DNA from: Malus domestica | Lineage: Eukaryota; Streptophyta; Magnoliopsida; Rosales; Rosaceae | Assembly: GCF_042453785.1 (NCBI RefSeq) | Contig: NC_091670.1 | Span: 3,472,001-3,536,000, forward strand | Reading direction: 5' to 3' | DNA length: 64,000 bases | Shown here: positions 1-10,731 of the stretch, in pieces | Position numbering within the stretch: the first letter of the stretch is position 1 | How the letters are laid out: each line of letters begins with the position of its first letter | Notes under the pieces: generated by a model | What the model was told of the DNA's origin: nothing | The model's database searches: none | The model's input: only the letters and a program-made list of their open reading frames with translations | Program-made: the position numbers and the translations under genes

Positions 1-7
1 GTTTACT

Positions 8-397
8 ATGGCTAAAGGACCAGTTTGTTGGAGGTCCATTTTGCAGTCGTCTGTTGCCTTGTCTACTACAGAGGCTGAATATATGGCAGTTGCTGAAGCT
101 ATAAAGGAGGCCATTTGGATACATGGGCTGATTAGAGATTTGGGGGTTGATCAGAAGCAGGTGGAGGTACATTGTGATAGTCAGAGTGCCATTTATTTGG
201 CTAAGTATCAGGTTCATCATGCGAGGACCAAGCACATAGATGTGCGTTATCACTTTGTTCGTGAAATTGTTGGTGAAGGGGAAATCATTCTCCAGAAGAT
301 TCCAACTAAAGACAACCCCGCTGATATGTTGACTAAGGTTGTTGGTGTAGCCAAGTTTGTTCACTGTTTGAACTTGGCTCACATTATGCCTATATAA
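8..397 (+). CDS. copia polyprotein, C-terminal RNase H fragment (partial)
   Basis: This is the final part of a copia Pol protein. RNase H degrades the RNA strand of the RNA:DNA hybrid during reverse transcription. Visible landmarks in order are SSVALSTTEAEYMA (STTEAEY is the hallmark of copia RNase H), HCDSQSAIYLAK, ARTKHIDVRYHF and PTKDNPADMLTK. The frame is open through this part and stops 141 bp before the LTR. The upstream reverse transcriptase and integrase are outside the window, so the start at 8 is only the first internal Met and not a real start codon. No disruption is seen in this part, so the element may be fairly young. Confidence 0.9.
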   Translation: MAKGPVCWRSILQSSVALSTTEAEYMAVAEAIKEAIWIHGLIRDLGVDQKQVEVHCDSQSAIYLAKYQVHHARTKHIDVRYHFVREIVGEGEIILQKIPTKDNPADMLTKVVGVAKFVHCLNLAHIMPI

Positions 398-538
398 AGA
401 AGGCGTTGAGCAGTAGGAGTTTTGGAGCATTTGGCTCGGCATGAGTTGTTCTCTTGCTAGTGTTCGGGAGTGATGTTGTGTGCTAATTGTGTTGGTTGGC
501 TTATCATGGCGTTTTCGGAACTTGGCCAAGGTGGAGAT

Positions 539-1204
539 TGTTAAATTGTGGCCAAGTGGCCATCACCTTTTGTATTAAACAAATAAAAAGAAAAAAAAAA
601 GGGGAGACATCATGATGTTGTTTCTTACTTTGTGATGATGACAAATGATGATGTTGGAGAATTATTTTTTCTTTGGCCCATGTGGGAAGTCACGGGGTGA
701 CTTGAAGGATTTATTTAGCAGCAATTGCTGCTTGTGTGGTTAAGAGAAGAAAACAGAGAGCAGAAGAAAAAGGAAAGAGAGCTGCCGAGAGCAAGAGAGT
801 TGCAGAGAGCCCAAACAGAAAAAGAAGCTGCTGCTTCATTTGATTAGTAATCATCAACCAAAGTAGTTGTTGTTGTAATAGCTTTGAGCTATATGTATAG
901 AGAATAAATTATTCATTATATTTCTTTCTCTATTTGTTTCTTTGGTGTGTGAGAGTTATTGGGTGTATTGGGCTTTTGGGTTGTGAGATTGTCAACACTT
1001 TGTAAACTCCCATTTGGTTGATAGTGGATTATTGGGTGAGCTCCTACTGCTCCGAGGACGTACTCCAGTTACACTGACTGTTGAGGAACCTCGTTAAAAT
1101 CTTGGTGTTCTTTTATATTTTGTTCTTGCATTTTCATTTGATAAAATTTCCTGTGGGTTAGCTTGAGTTGGTTCCAACGGGTTTGGTGCTATCCTAGCAC
1201 AACA
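539..1204 (+). repeat. 3' LTR of the copia element
   Basis: It begins TGTTAAATTG right after the purine tract and ends CTAGCACAACA, giving TGTT...AACA inverted termini typical of LTRs. Length is 666 bp. The boundary at 1204 is supported by the empty-site paralog at about 17385, where the same host sequence runs without the LTR. Confidence 0.85.
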
Positions 1205-1423
1205 TTTATTATTATTGCTATAAACACACGGATTACAGCGAAATTCAAAAACTAAAAATAAGGAAAAAAGTAGTGATGAAAACCAATGCCACTTTCGCGG
1301 GGAACACGATTGAATTCGCACATGCAACAAGCCTTTTAAACCCATAGGTGACCCAAATGGGACGAGTGAAGTCTCGTGAGGGTTTCCAGAGACGTTACCC
1401 ACAAACATCATGCATACTGATCA
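1205..1423. other. 3' flank of lectin copy 1
   Basis: This stretch downstream of the lectin stop codon is nearly identical to 17385-17606 downstream of copy 2, so it belongs to the duplicated block. It is cut on the left by the copia LTR. No clear polyadenylation signal could be assigned. Confidence 0.6.
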
Positions 1424-1921
1424 TCAACATCTGCCTTGGGAGACTGAGTAGATATCCACCCCTCCAGCATCAGGTTGTTTTTGGTTGAGGCGTAATTCGA
1501 ATCTGTTTTCAATGAACGGCCTGGTTATGAGATCACTTTGCAAGTGACGTAATCGGCAGCGCGTGATTAGGTTGTTGCTGTCAGGTGGTCCGACAGGCTC
1601 GACCTTGAACAATGTGCAAGCCCAATTGTCTTTGGTTTCATTTCGGTCAGCAGCTGCGGCCAGGACCAACAGCCTGTTTTGGTCCACCCTTCTCAAGTAG
1701 TTACCATTGTAGGAGCATTTGATATGCACGTAATTCTTGTCAGCGTAGTCCTCATTGTTTGGCTTCTCGGTGGTGAACTTTATGAACCTGCTGTTTTCAT
1801 TGTCCTCGGAAAACTGGACAATCTCATTAAGGTCGCTTTCTGCATCAAGTTGATAGCGCAAATACTTGTTGTTGATATCTGCTTTCAGCAAAAAAGGGCT
1901 TGGTAGTACAGGTGGAGCCAT
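1424..1921 (-). CDS. amaranthin-type agglutinin domain lectin, copy 1
   Basis: A single-exon ORF of 165 residues. Residues about 6-160 resemble the amaranthin/agglutinin domain (beta-trefoil, carbohydrate binding, Pfam Agglutinin): NKYLRYQ near the start, a VHIKCSYNGNYLRR segment near residue 70, and the characteristic NWACTLFKVEP near residue 105. There is no signal peptide or membrane segment, so a nucleocytoplasmic lectin is expected. The start is set by the MAPPVLPSP codons, conserved in both full copies and in the truncated copies. A TATA box lies about 105 bp upstream. It differs from copy 2 by one residue near the C-terminus (Gly in SQGRC, Val in copy 2). The short length and lack of a second domain separate it from the longer lectin-aerolysin fusions known in plants. 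Sugar specificity cannot be read from sequence. Confidence 0.85.
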   Translation of the reverse strand: MAPPVLPSPFLLKADINNKYLRYQLDAESDLNEIVQFSEDNENSRFIKFTTEKPNNEDYADKNYVHIKCSYNGNYLRRVDQNRLLVLAAAADRNETKDNWACTLFKVEPVGPPDSNNLITRCRLRHLQSDLITRPFIENRFELRLNQKQPDAGGVDIYSVSQGRC

Positions 1922-2660
1922 ATCGTATAGTGTAGTTGGGATTGGGATGCTCTCTCTTTTTTATTCTCTGTTGATGATCTAATTTGCTTGCTGTGAATGT
2001 GATGCTTAGTTCAAACCTGCTATCCTATTTATAAGAAATTAAGCACAAGCTAACTCAAGTTATGGTCTTTAATTAATATTAATTTCGACAAATCAGTTTC
2101 CCATCTCTTTCATTGATATGAACATGGCTGATCTCATTGGTGTGGCGCAATATTTGTTAAATTAGCCGTTCGGGTTGATTTCTTTGTATAACTCATCTGC
2201 CAATTCTACAACTTGTAGACTTACTTCCCATTACAAAATAAAAAATAAAATAAAATCCGAAACTAATGTAAGATAAATAAAGACTTTTTATGTCATAAAA
2301 TAAGACTTTCTAACTTGTATACACGACTATAGTGACAAGATCAAACACATTGATGGGTGCGCATTTTCCATCAACATCTGTTCTGTGCGTTTAAACTGAG
2401 CGTGAAGTCTTTTTTAGCAATTAAAAGTTTTGTATGATGTAATTGTCTTGGTTTGATAAGACCTACATCTAGATGAGTTGCTTCTGAAGACTAATGTAAA
2501 ACTTTATGTTGATATTTCTTGAGGGTGAAACATCGTTTGAGAAACGTTTTGGGCCTCATTACAATTTTTTCATTTATTTTTTAACTTTTGGTTTAAATAT
2601 TCTACAATAAATACATTTGTGGCTTTAATAACTAGTAAAACCACTTTCAAATATCTTAGT
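1922..2660 (-). promoter_or_regulatory. lectin copy 1 upstream region, a duplicated promoter unit
   Basis: About 740 bp of AT-rich upstream sequence. It recurs with modest divergence at 2706-3113, 9740-10170, 15928-16571, 16617-16888, 18105-18841, 18887-19290 and 29463-30130. The arrangement is a tandem duplication of roughly 784 bp whose second copy carries only the first codons of the lectin. Confidence 0.7.
2026..2033 (-). promoter_or_regulatory. TATA box of lectin copy 1
   Basis: Read on the minus strand the sequence is TATAAATA, about 105 bp upstream of the ATG. The same box sits at the same distance in lectin copy 2 (18209-18216) and in the promoter-only copy near 15940. The truncated copies have lost it (TTAGAAATA or TTACAAATA). 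Confidence 0.65.
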
Positions 2661-2705
2661 ATCGGCTTTCAGAACAAAGGGGTTTGGTAGTACAGGTGGA
2701 GCCAT
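2661..2705 (-). pseudogene. lectin 5'-end remnant, first ~15 codons
   Basis: The minus strand starts MAPPVLPNPFVLKAD, matching lectin residues 1-15 (MAPPVLPSPFLLKAD), then runs into unrelated upstream sequence and stops after 8 more codons. Upstream of it lies a promoter unit with a ruined TATA box. The breakpoint right after the KAD codons is shared by the remnants at 9739, 16616 and 18886, so they descend from one rearranged copy. Confidence 0.75.
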
Positions 2706-3113
2706 GTTGTATAGTGTAGCTGGGATTGGGATGATCTCTCTCTTTATTTATTTATTTATTTTCTTTAATTTGCTCGCTTTCAATGTGATGCTCAGTTCAA
2801 ACCTACCATCCTATTTCTAAGAAATTAAGCACAAGCTATCTCAAGTTATGGTCTTTAATTAATATTAATTTCCTCAATCTGTTTCCCATATCTTTCATTG
2901 ATACGAACATGGCTGATCTCATTGGTGTGACGCAAGATTTGTTAAAATAGCTGATCGGATTGATTTTTTCTTTGTATAACTCTTCTGCCAATTCTGAAAT
3001 TGTACATATAATTCCCATTATAAAATAAATAAATAAAATCCAAAACTCATATAAAATAAATAGAGACTTTTGATAGCATATAAAATAAGACTTTGAAACT
3101 TGTACATAGTTAC

Positions 3114-3401
3114 GGATAACATTCATCTAAGAATTAACAGATGAATGTATGCAAGCAATATCGAAGAAATACAGAGAGAAAGATCGAAAGGAATAGAGAG
3201 AGAAATAGAGAAAGAAATGAGTGAAAGCTTTGTTATTTCATAAGAACAAAAGATCATCACAAAAGAACCCTGATTCCTTCTTATATAGTCTGCACATGTA
3301 GCTTATCAGCTAAGCGTGTAACTAATTCTTAACAAACTAACTAACTCCAATATCTGATATTTCACTTATGATGATGTGTCAATCACTATATATCTTCAAC
3401 A
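3114..3401 (-). repeat. 3' LTR (left) of the 3114-8881 copia
   Basis: 288 bp. On the minus strand it starts TGTTGAAGATATATAG and ends near GAATGTTATCC, where the right LTR has GAATGTTATCA, so the terminal CA is mutated. The adjacent internal sequence reads TTGAGATTGTGGGGGAT, a polypurine tract. Confidence 0.88.
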
Positions 3402-5324
3402 TCCCCCACAATCTCAACTGGGATTTTCCAGCTTGAGATTGTAAAAATGTTTGACAAATGAAGGACTGTGAAGACCTTTGGTAAGAACATCGGCAGTTTG
3501 CTCCTCAGTTGGGATATACAACACCTCCAAATCGCCTTGCTGCACTCGTTCTCAGTTTATATCAAGGTGTTTAATTCTGAAATGAAACACCAGATTGGCA
3601 CTTAAGGCAATAGCGGACATATTCTTACAGTGAATCGTTGGTGGAGCATCCAAAAATACACCCAAATCCTTCAATATATTTCGAATTCAAGCTATATGTG
3701 CCGCAGTATGTGCTAAGGCTTTATATTCAGCCTCAGTAGAACTCCTGGATACCGAGTTTTCTTTCTTCGATTGCCAAGAAATTGGATTATTGCCTAAGTA
3801 CACGACATAACTAGTGATAGACCGACGAGTATTCAAGTATGCAGCCCAATCAGAATCAGAAAACGCAGTAAGCTTTGAAACTGTGTTTACAGAAAAAGTA
3901 ATACCAATGTTCATGGTTCCTTGAAGATAACGAATGATTCGTTTAACAACGCCAAAATGAACATCAGTTGGTGAGGACATAAACTGACATACTGTGTTTA
4001 CAGCAAAGGCAATATCAGGCCTAGTAAAGGTTAGATATTGTAAAGATCCCACAATGCTTCTGTAGGAGGTTGGATCTGTCAATAATTGTCCCTTAGAGTG
4101 TAACATTTGATGATGAGGTTTACAAGGAGTGGTTGCTGGTTTACATGATTCCATACCTGCTTTATGGACGAGATCTTTGATATACTTAGACTGATTAACA
4201 AAAACACTGCCATCTGCTTTATATTGAACTTGTAAACCCAAAAAATATGTAAGTTGTCCCATATCCTTTAACTCGAATACCTCAGATAATTATTGAATCA
4301 CTTTTTGGATCTTCAAAGGATTATAACCAATTAAGATGATATCATCAACATAAAGTAATAAGATGATGATATCAGAGTCATCCTTCTTGACAAACAAACT
4401 TGTATCAGAAGTTGATGCATGAAACTCCATAACTGTCAAATAACTTGTAAACTTCGAATTCCACGCTCGTGGAGCTTGTTTCAAGCCATATAATGACTTG
4501 ACCAATTTGCAAACATGAGAAGGATATGATAGATCAATAAACCCTTGTGGTTGCTGCATATAAACTTCTTCTTGTAAATCTCCATGTAGAAAAGCGTTAT
4601 TGATATCTAATTGGTGAAGAGTCCAATTATTCATTGCAGCTAAAGAAAGAATAATCCTTACAGTAGTATGTCGGACAACAGGACTAAATGTGTCCAAGTA
4701 GTTAATACCATGTTCTTGGGAGAACCCCTGAGCTACAAGCCTTGCTTTATACCTGGAGACACTGCCATCGGGGTTTTTCTTCACTTTGTATACCCATTTG
4801 CTTCCTACAATTGTTCTATCTTCAGGTGCAGGAACCAATAGCCAAGTTCCTTGTGCTCGAAGTGAATCATATTTCTCCTGCATTGCCTTTTGCCACTGTG
4901 AAATTGTAGGAGCTTTCCGAAATGTCTTAGGTTCTGAAGCATCAGTGATCTCAGAAAGAAAGGAATAGCCACTTGTGAAAGGTTCTTCATCAATGATTTG
5001 GAGTGAACAAAGCTCAGGACATTGTGTTACTAAAGCAGCATAATTTTGTCTCTCAATTGTTCCACTCTTCAATCTAGTGACCATTGAGTGAGTCGATGGT
5101 GCAGTATGTAAAATGAGATCAGATAGAGATAAATCAGCAAGGATTACCTCAAGTTGTGACTCGGAGTGGACAGGCAACAAGGATTGTGTACCAGAGTGAT
5201 GATGTGTAGGAGAGTGATGATGTGAAGAGCTTGGAGATGCATATAAATGAGTGGTATCAGTCGAATTTGTATCTTGATCACTAGGTTGAATCACCTGTGT
5301 ATTGTTCGAACTAGAAACATTCAA
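3402..5324 (-). pseudogene. copia reverse transcriptase-RNase H, degenerate
   Basis: Minus-strand reading from 5324 down. The reverse transcriptase shows WQKAMQEKYDSL, WVYKVKKNPDGS, YKARLVAQGFSQ, LDINNAFLHGDL, LYGLKQAPRAW and the catalytic YVDDI. A frame change follows near 4290. The next open stretch (4262-3687) begins MGQLTYFLGLQV and carries GSLQYLTFTRPDIAFAV and SSTEAEYKAL. After a stop at 3687 the RNase H sequence continues in recognisable form to about 3540. The region directs DNA synthesis and RNA removal in intact relatives. Here it is broken at least twice. Confidence 0.88.
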
Positions 5325-5432
5325 TTAACCAACCACATTTATACTTTCACCATTTGCAGGAATACTGTGATGCGAACCAGTATCATTTGCTAATATATGT
5401 ATAGAACTAGCTGCTTGTGAATCATGCTGTAT

Positions 5433-6800
5433 TTATGTATGAGGCAGGACTCTTGCACTTGGAACTTGTAATTGAATCAAAACATGTGTCTGAGAACACC
5501 TATATGTAACTGTAGAATCCTTAGATGGCAGAACTTGTTTAAACGGATAAACATCTTCATCATGTAGTACATGCCTTGACATAATGAACTTTCTAGTCTT
5601 GATATCATAGCTAATAACTCCTTTATATCCATGAGCAAAACGAAGAAATACACATTGAGCTGACCGTGGCTCCAATTTGTTCTTATTGAATGGTCTCAAT
5701 AGAGGATATATTGCAGTACCAAAGACTTTAAGATGTTGTACTTCAGGAACACAACCAAACACAACTTGATAGGGAGATTTCATCTTCAAATTTCTAGATG
5801 GCATCGTATTGATTAAGAATGCAACATGAGAACAAGCATGATACCAGAAAGCTGAAGGTAATTGAGCATCTAATAGCAAACTAATAGCAGTCTCAACTAA
5901 ATGTCTATGTTTTCGTGTAGCAAGACCATTTTGCTGTGGTGTATGAGAGCATGAAACTTGGTGTATAATTCCTTTTATCTCTAACAACTGTCTAAACACA
6001 TTACTCATATATTCACCTCCACCATTTGATTGAAGAACTTTAACGGAAGCATTAAACTGATTCTCAATAAATGTCAGAGACTTGGTAAAGATTGGAAAAG
6101 CATCGGATTTATTAACCATCGGAAAAATCCATACAAATCAAGAGCAGTCATCTACAAAGCTTATGTAATACCTATAACCCTCTATTAACCTCTGCAGTGA
6201 AGGACCCCATATATCTGAATGTATCCTTTCAAATACAACTTTTGACCTATCGGGACTTACAGAGAAAGGCAACTTAGTCATTTTTCCTTGAATACAAGCA
6301 GTACATATAGATGGAGACAAATCTATACTGGCTAATACTTCAGACTTATTCAACATTGTAGTAAGCACTTCTTCAGATGGATGACCCAACCTTTTATGCC
6401 AAACTGTAGTCTTTAGCTTCTTTCCAACAAAAGTTGCACATCTTTCAATACTTGGTACTCTGGATCTTGACAACACTGTTATTGGTATCTTGAAGAGCTC
6501 CCCATCATCACTCTGGCCTTGGTACACAATCCTTCGAGTTGCTTTGTCCTGTATCAAGAAGATCAGATCATCACATACAAACCAGCAATTATTATCTCTG
6601 CATAAGTTCTTAACAGACAACAAATTCATTGTAATGTGTAGAACATGTAGCACATTTTGCAGAATTAATGACTTTTGTTGAGTGTTAAGGACAGAGGAAC
6701 CAATATTTTTAACCACCAAACCTTCTTCATTACCAACAGTGATCATGGCATCACCATTATAAGGAGTGATATAATTTAAAACTTCGACATTTGATGTCAT
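5433..6800 (-). pseudogene. copia integrase, degenerate, catalytic residues replaced
   Basis: The upper part (6800-6138) shows the integrase zinc region WHKRLGHPS followed by a CTACIQGK cysteine pair, then HSDIWGPS, which carries the first catalytic Asp. A stop separates it from 6119-5433. There the second catalytic Asp position reads SNGGGEY (Asn in place of Asp) and the glutamate position reads NGLATRKHRH, with Thr where relatives have Glu. Two of three metal-binding residues are therefore changed, so the integrase should be inactive regardless of the stop. Confidence 0.85.
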
Positions 6801-6827
6801 GTGGTGAGTTGCACCTATGTCAACTAC

Positions 6828-8081
6828 CTATGTATCAGCAGCTAAAAAACCATGGACATTTGAGTCTTCAGTTGCAACATTTGAGCCTTGAGCAGCCATC
6901 CCAACAAGAGATGTAGGTGGTGCACTGCCTTGATATGAGAAGTTATTCCTATGAAAGCATTCCAAAGCCCGATGACCTATTTTCCCACATATCTGACATA
7001 CCAAGATCCCTCCAGATGATTGATTGTTATCAGCTCTAAGGTAACAATTTGGTGTTGTATGGTCTCTTCTAGAACAAATTTGACATTCAGGAGATATAAC
7101 ATTGCTGTAATTTGTATCACCATTCCAAGTGTTTCCTTGTTTGCTTCCATTACCAGAGAAAGAACTTTGAGAACCTCCATTTTGAACATCTTTCCCATTA
7201 TTCCCAAAAGTAGAATATGGCCTGTAATTATTATTCCCACCATTATAACCACCAGAGAATTTTCGATTGTTCAAATTATTCCCATTATACCTCCTATTAT
7301 TGTTACCACCATTGTAATTATTCCTCCCTTGAGACCTCTATGCATTTGAACTCTCCCCTTGTTCATAACTTTGAGTATTGCCCTGAGATTCCTGTGTATT
7401 CGAGCCATTGCCCTGAACATACATGGCAGCCATAGAACTTGATAAAGTTGTCAGTCTAGACTCAATACTGCTTTCAGCCCTAATTAGTTGAGCTCGAAAA
7501 TCTTTCATTGAAATCGGAGTGTCTCTTGCTAAGATTACTGTCTTGATCATTTCAAATTATGGAGGTAAACTAGTTAAAGCAGCAATGACCAAATCATTCT
7601 CAGTGATTTTCTCCCCTGCAGCAACCAGTTGATCCTTGATAATCTTCAATCGAAGCAAATACTTGTCAACATAATCCGCACCTTTCTGTGTAGTATGAAA
7701 CTCAGTCTTGAGTTGATTAACCCTGACAACAGATACAGACGCATATCATTCCTGTAAAGATTTCCAAGCTTCTTGAGAAGTTTTACACCCAATGACATAG
7801 CCCATAGCTTCATCTGAAAGTGTAGCAATCAGCAAACTCAATAGAGAGACATCTGTTTTAACCCAATCTTTATATGCAGTAGTAATTTCTTTAGTGACCC
7901 CAGTCTCAGTATTGATGACAAACTTTGGAGGACATTGAGACTCCCCACTAAAGAAATCAAAGAAATCGTACCCCTTAAGCACCGACTGAAACTGATAATC
8001 CCATTTGACAAAATTATCTTCTTTCAACTTAGCAGTGATCATGCCCAAAAGACTTTCAATTTTCACAGAACTAAACACCAT
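6828..8081 (-). pseudogene. copia gag, degenerate
   Basis: The start at 8081 (MVFSSVKIES) opens a RE1-type copia capsid region with KLKEDNFVKWDYQF and SQEAWKSLQE. It is broken by a stop near 7746 and frame changes near 7550-7646. The distal part (7274-6828) is Asn/Gly/Ser rich and ends in two CCHC zinc knuckles, CQICSRRDHTTPNC and CQICGKIGHRALEC. It encodes a nucleocapsid-like RNA-binding region in intact relatives. Confidence 0.85.
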
Positions 8082-8588
8082 ATTGTTGATAGAAACTGAA
8101 TCAAGAAATCAAGTACTCAAACAATCTTCAAGAATTATAACAACTCCAAGAACACACACTACTGATTATCGGCCTTGTTCGTGTGAAAAACCCAACAAAC
8201 ACTCAAACAACAGCAATGGCTATCGGCCTTTATGCTTTGACAGAAAACGTTTCAACAATCATTCAATTAGAAAAATGGCTATCGGCCTTCAATATCATAC
8301 TCCAAACATCAAGAAATGGCTATCGGCCTTCAATATCATACTCCAAACATCAAGAACTTGCTATCGCCCTTCAACTTTCAGTCTTTCACAAAAGATTCAT
8401 CATTGCGACAATTACACAAACACTTAGAGTGCAAAAAGAAAAATAACACCTAAAAAACTCAAAGTCTAACTTCCCAAACGCCAAAAGCTCATTAACCCAC
8501 TATACCACTTCACAGCAATCAAGATAATCTTTTGGCACAGCACAGCGGAAATACACACCACGAGATCGAACACTTGGCGAAGATACCA

Positions 8589-8881
8589 TGATAACATTCA
8601 TCTAAGAACTAACAGATGAATGTATGCAAGCAATATCGAAGAAATGCAGAGAGAAAGATCGAAAGGAATAGAGAGAGAAATAGAGAAAGAAATGAGTGAA
8701 AGTTTTGTTATTTCATAAGAACAAAAGATCATTACAAAAGAACCCTAATTCCTTCTTATATAGTCTGCACATTTAGCTTATCAGCTAAGCCACCTGTGTA
8801 ACTAATTCTTAACAAACTAACTAACTTCAATAGCTGATATGGCACTTATGATGATGTGTCAATCACTATATATCTTCAACA
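8589..8881 (-). repeat. 5' LTR (right) of the 3114-8881 copia
   Basis: 293 bp, read on the minus strand as TGTTGAAGATATATAG...GAATGTTATCA. It is followed by the primer-binding-like TGGTATCTTCG at about 8575-8588. It resembles the left LTR with small indels, such as an extra CCACCT-containing stretch near 8790. Confidence 0.88.
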
Positions 8882-8886
8882 GTTAC

Positions 8887-9476
8887 AAGATCGAACACAT
8901 TGATGGGTTATATATTTGGGGCTCACTACAATTTTTTTCACTTAATTTAGGTTTTGGCTTAAATATACCATTCAAACTAAATGTGTGGCTCAATAATTGG
9001 TAGAAACCTTTCCAAATGCTTTATAAATGTTCTCTTAATGATAACGGAGAATATTTTGGGAAGACAACTTATTTGAATTTCTCACGAAAATGTGGGTGCT
9101 CATTAATTTTAGTCGGCTTGGCAATTTTGTATAAAAATCATCATTAAATATAGTAGTTTTCACCTTTGCCTCACCGCTATATTTCTAAAAGTAATGTAAG
9201 ACTTTCAGCCTTTGTTCATTAGTGAGGATCTTATCAAGATAGAGCAGCCATAAGAAACTCTTAACTTTGGAGGAATATGAAGTTTCCAAATGAGATTCCA
9301 TCGCCAATTAGGTAAAGCACTAGGCCTAATGGCCCAAAAATATGCAGATTTAACTGAAAAATTACCATCATTTATTCCACTTCAGATACACTTGGCAGTC
9401 AAAGCATCAAAACTAATTTGAATGCTAAGAATTTGTTCAACCACCTCTTTAGTAAAACAAGTAATAGTGGATCATG
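8887..9476. repeat. F repeat unit and flank, continuation of the interrupted duplication unit
   Basis: This resumes the host sequence interrupted at 3113. It is paralogous to 10151-10740 and 19285-19877. It contains one F unit (AGGTTTTGGCTTAAATATACC, then TGTGTGGCTCAATAATTGG) and no gene. At about 9477 it jumps into another copy of the lectin upstream region. Confidence 0.65.
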
Positions 9477-9694
9477 TATTTGTCTTGGTTTGATAAGACC
9501 TACATCTAGATGAGTTGCTTCTTAAGACTAATGTAAAACTTTATGTTGATATTTCTTGAGGGTGAAACATCGTTTGAGAAACGATTTGGGCCTCATTACA
9601 ATTTTTTCATTTAGTTTTTAACTTTTGGTTTAAATATTCTACTATAAATACATTTGTGGCTTTAATAACTAGTAAAACCACTTTCAAATATCTT

Positions 9695-9739
9695 AGTATC
9701 GGCTTTCAGAACAAAGGGGTTTGGTAGTACAGGAGCCAT
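9695..9739 (-). pseudogene. lectin 5'-end remnant, second
   Basis: Same structure as the remnant at 2661-2705: lectin start codon and about 14 codons joined to distal upstream sequence, here with a 3-bp deletion (GTACAGGAGCCAT). The promoter unit on its upstream side (9740-10150) has the mutated TATA. Confidence 0.72.
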
Positions 9740-10731
9740 GTTGTATAGTGTAGCTGGGATTGGGATGATCTCTCTCTCTTTTTTGTTTTTTTGTTTTCCT
9801 TTAGTTTGCTTGCTTTGAATGTGATGCTCAGTTCAAACCTACCATCCTATTTCTAAGAAATTAAGCACAAGCTATCTCAAGTTATGGTCTTTAATTAATA
9901 TTAATTTCCTCAATCAGTTTCCCATATCTTTCATTGATACGAACATGGCTGATCTCATTGGTGTGACGCAAGATTTGTTAAAATAGCTGATCGGATTGAT
10001 TTTTTCTTTGTATAACTCTTCTGCCAATTCTGAACTTGTACATATAATTCCCATTATAAGATAAATAAATAAAATCCAAAACTCATATAAAAAAAATAGA
10101 GACTTTTTATAGCATATAAAATAAGACTTTGTAACTTGTACATAGTTACAAGATCGAACAAATTGATGGATTATATATTTGGGGCTCACTACAACTTTTT
10201 TTCACTTAATTTTAGGTTGTGGCTTAAATATACCATTCAAACTAAATGTGTGGCTCATTAATTGGTAGAAACCTTTCCAAATGCTTTATAAATGTTCTCT
10301 TAATGCTAACGGAGAATATTTTGGGAAGACAAAATATTTGCATTTCTTACGAAAATGTGGGTGCTCATTAATTTTAATTGGTTTTGCAATTTTGTATAAA
10401 ATCATCATTAAATATAGTAGTTTTCATCTTTGCCTCACCGCTATATTTCTAAAAGTAGTGTAAGATTTTCAGCCTTTGTTCATTAGTGAGGATCTTATCA
10501 AGATAGAGCAGCCATAAGAAACTCTTAACTTTGGAGGAATATGAAGTTTCCAAATGAGATTCCATCGCCAATTAGGAAAAGCACAAGGCCTAATGGCCCA
10601 AAAATAAGCAGATTTAACTGAAAAATTACCTTAATTTATTCCACTTCAGATACACTTGGCAGTCAAAGCATCAAAACTAACTAATTGGAATGCTAAGAAT
10701 TTGTTCAACCACCTCTTTAGTAAAACAAGTA
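9740..10731. repeat. lectin promoter unit plus F repeat, duplicated non-coding DNA
   Basis: Paralogous to 2706-9476 without the copia, and to 18887-19877. No gene was found. The promoter-like part lacks the TATAAATA box. The F unit begins near 10205. Confidence 0.65.

Larger units (their letters stand above)
1..1204 (+). mobile_element. Ty1/copia retrotransposon, 3' part (RNase H end plus 3' LTR)
   Basis: The window opens inside a copia element and contains the end of its polyprotein, a short purine-rich tract (AAGGTGGAGAT, about 528-538) and the 3' LTR. The 5' LTR and most of pol lie outside. The right flank TTTATTATTATTGC matches the uninterrupted paralogous sequence near 17390, so this copy landed just downstream of lectin copy 1 at a site that is still empty at copy 2. 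The target-site duplication is probably TTTAT, but only one side is in the window. Confidence 0.9.
3114..8881 (-). mobile_element. complete Ty1/copia retrotransposon, degenerate
   Basis: A 5,768-bp element read on the minus strand. It has LTRs at both ends, a GTTAC target-site duplication (3109-3113 and 8882-8886), a purine tract next to the left LTR and a primer-binding-like TGGTATC just inside the right LTR. Gene order is gag, integrase, reverse transcriptase, RNase H, as in copia. It interrupts a lectin-promoter/F-repeat unit whose intact equivalent is at about 19285. Several stops and frameshifts make it non-autonomous. Confidence 0.92.
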
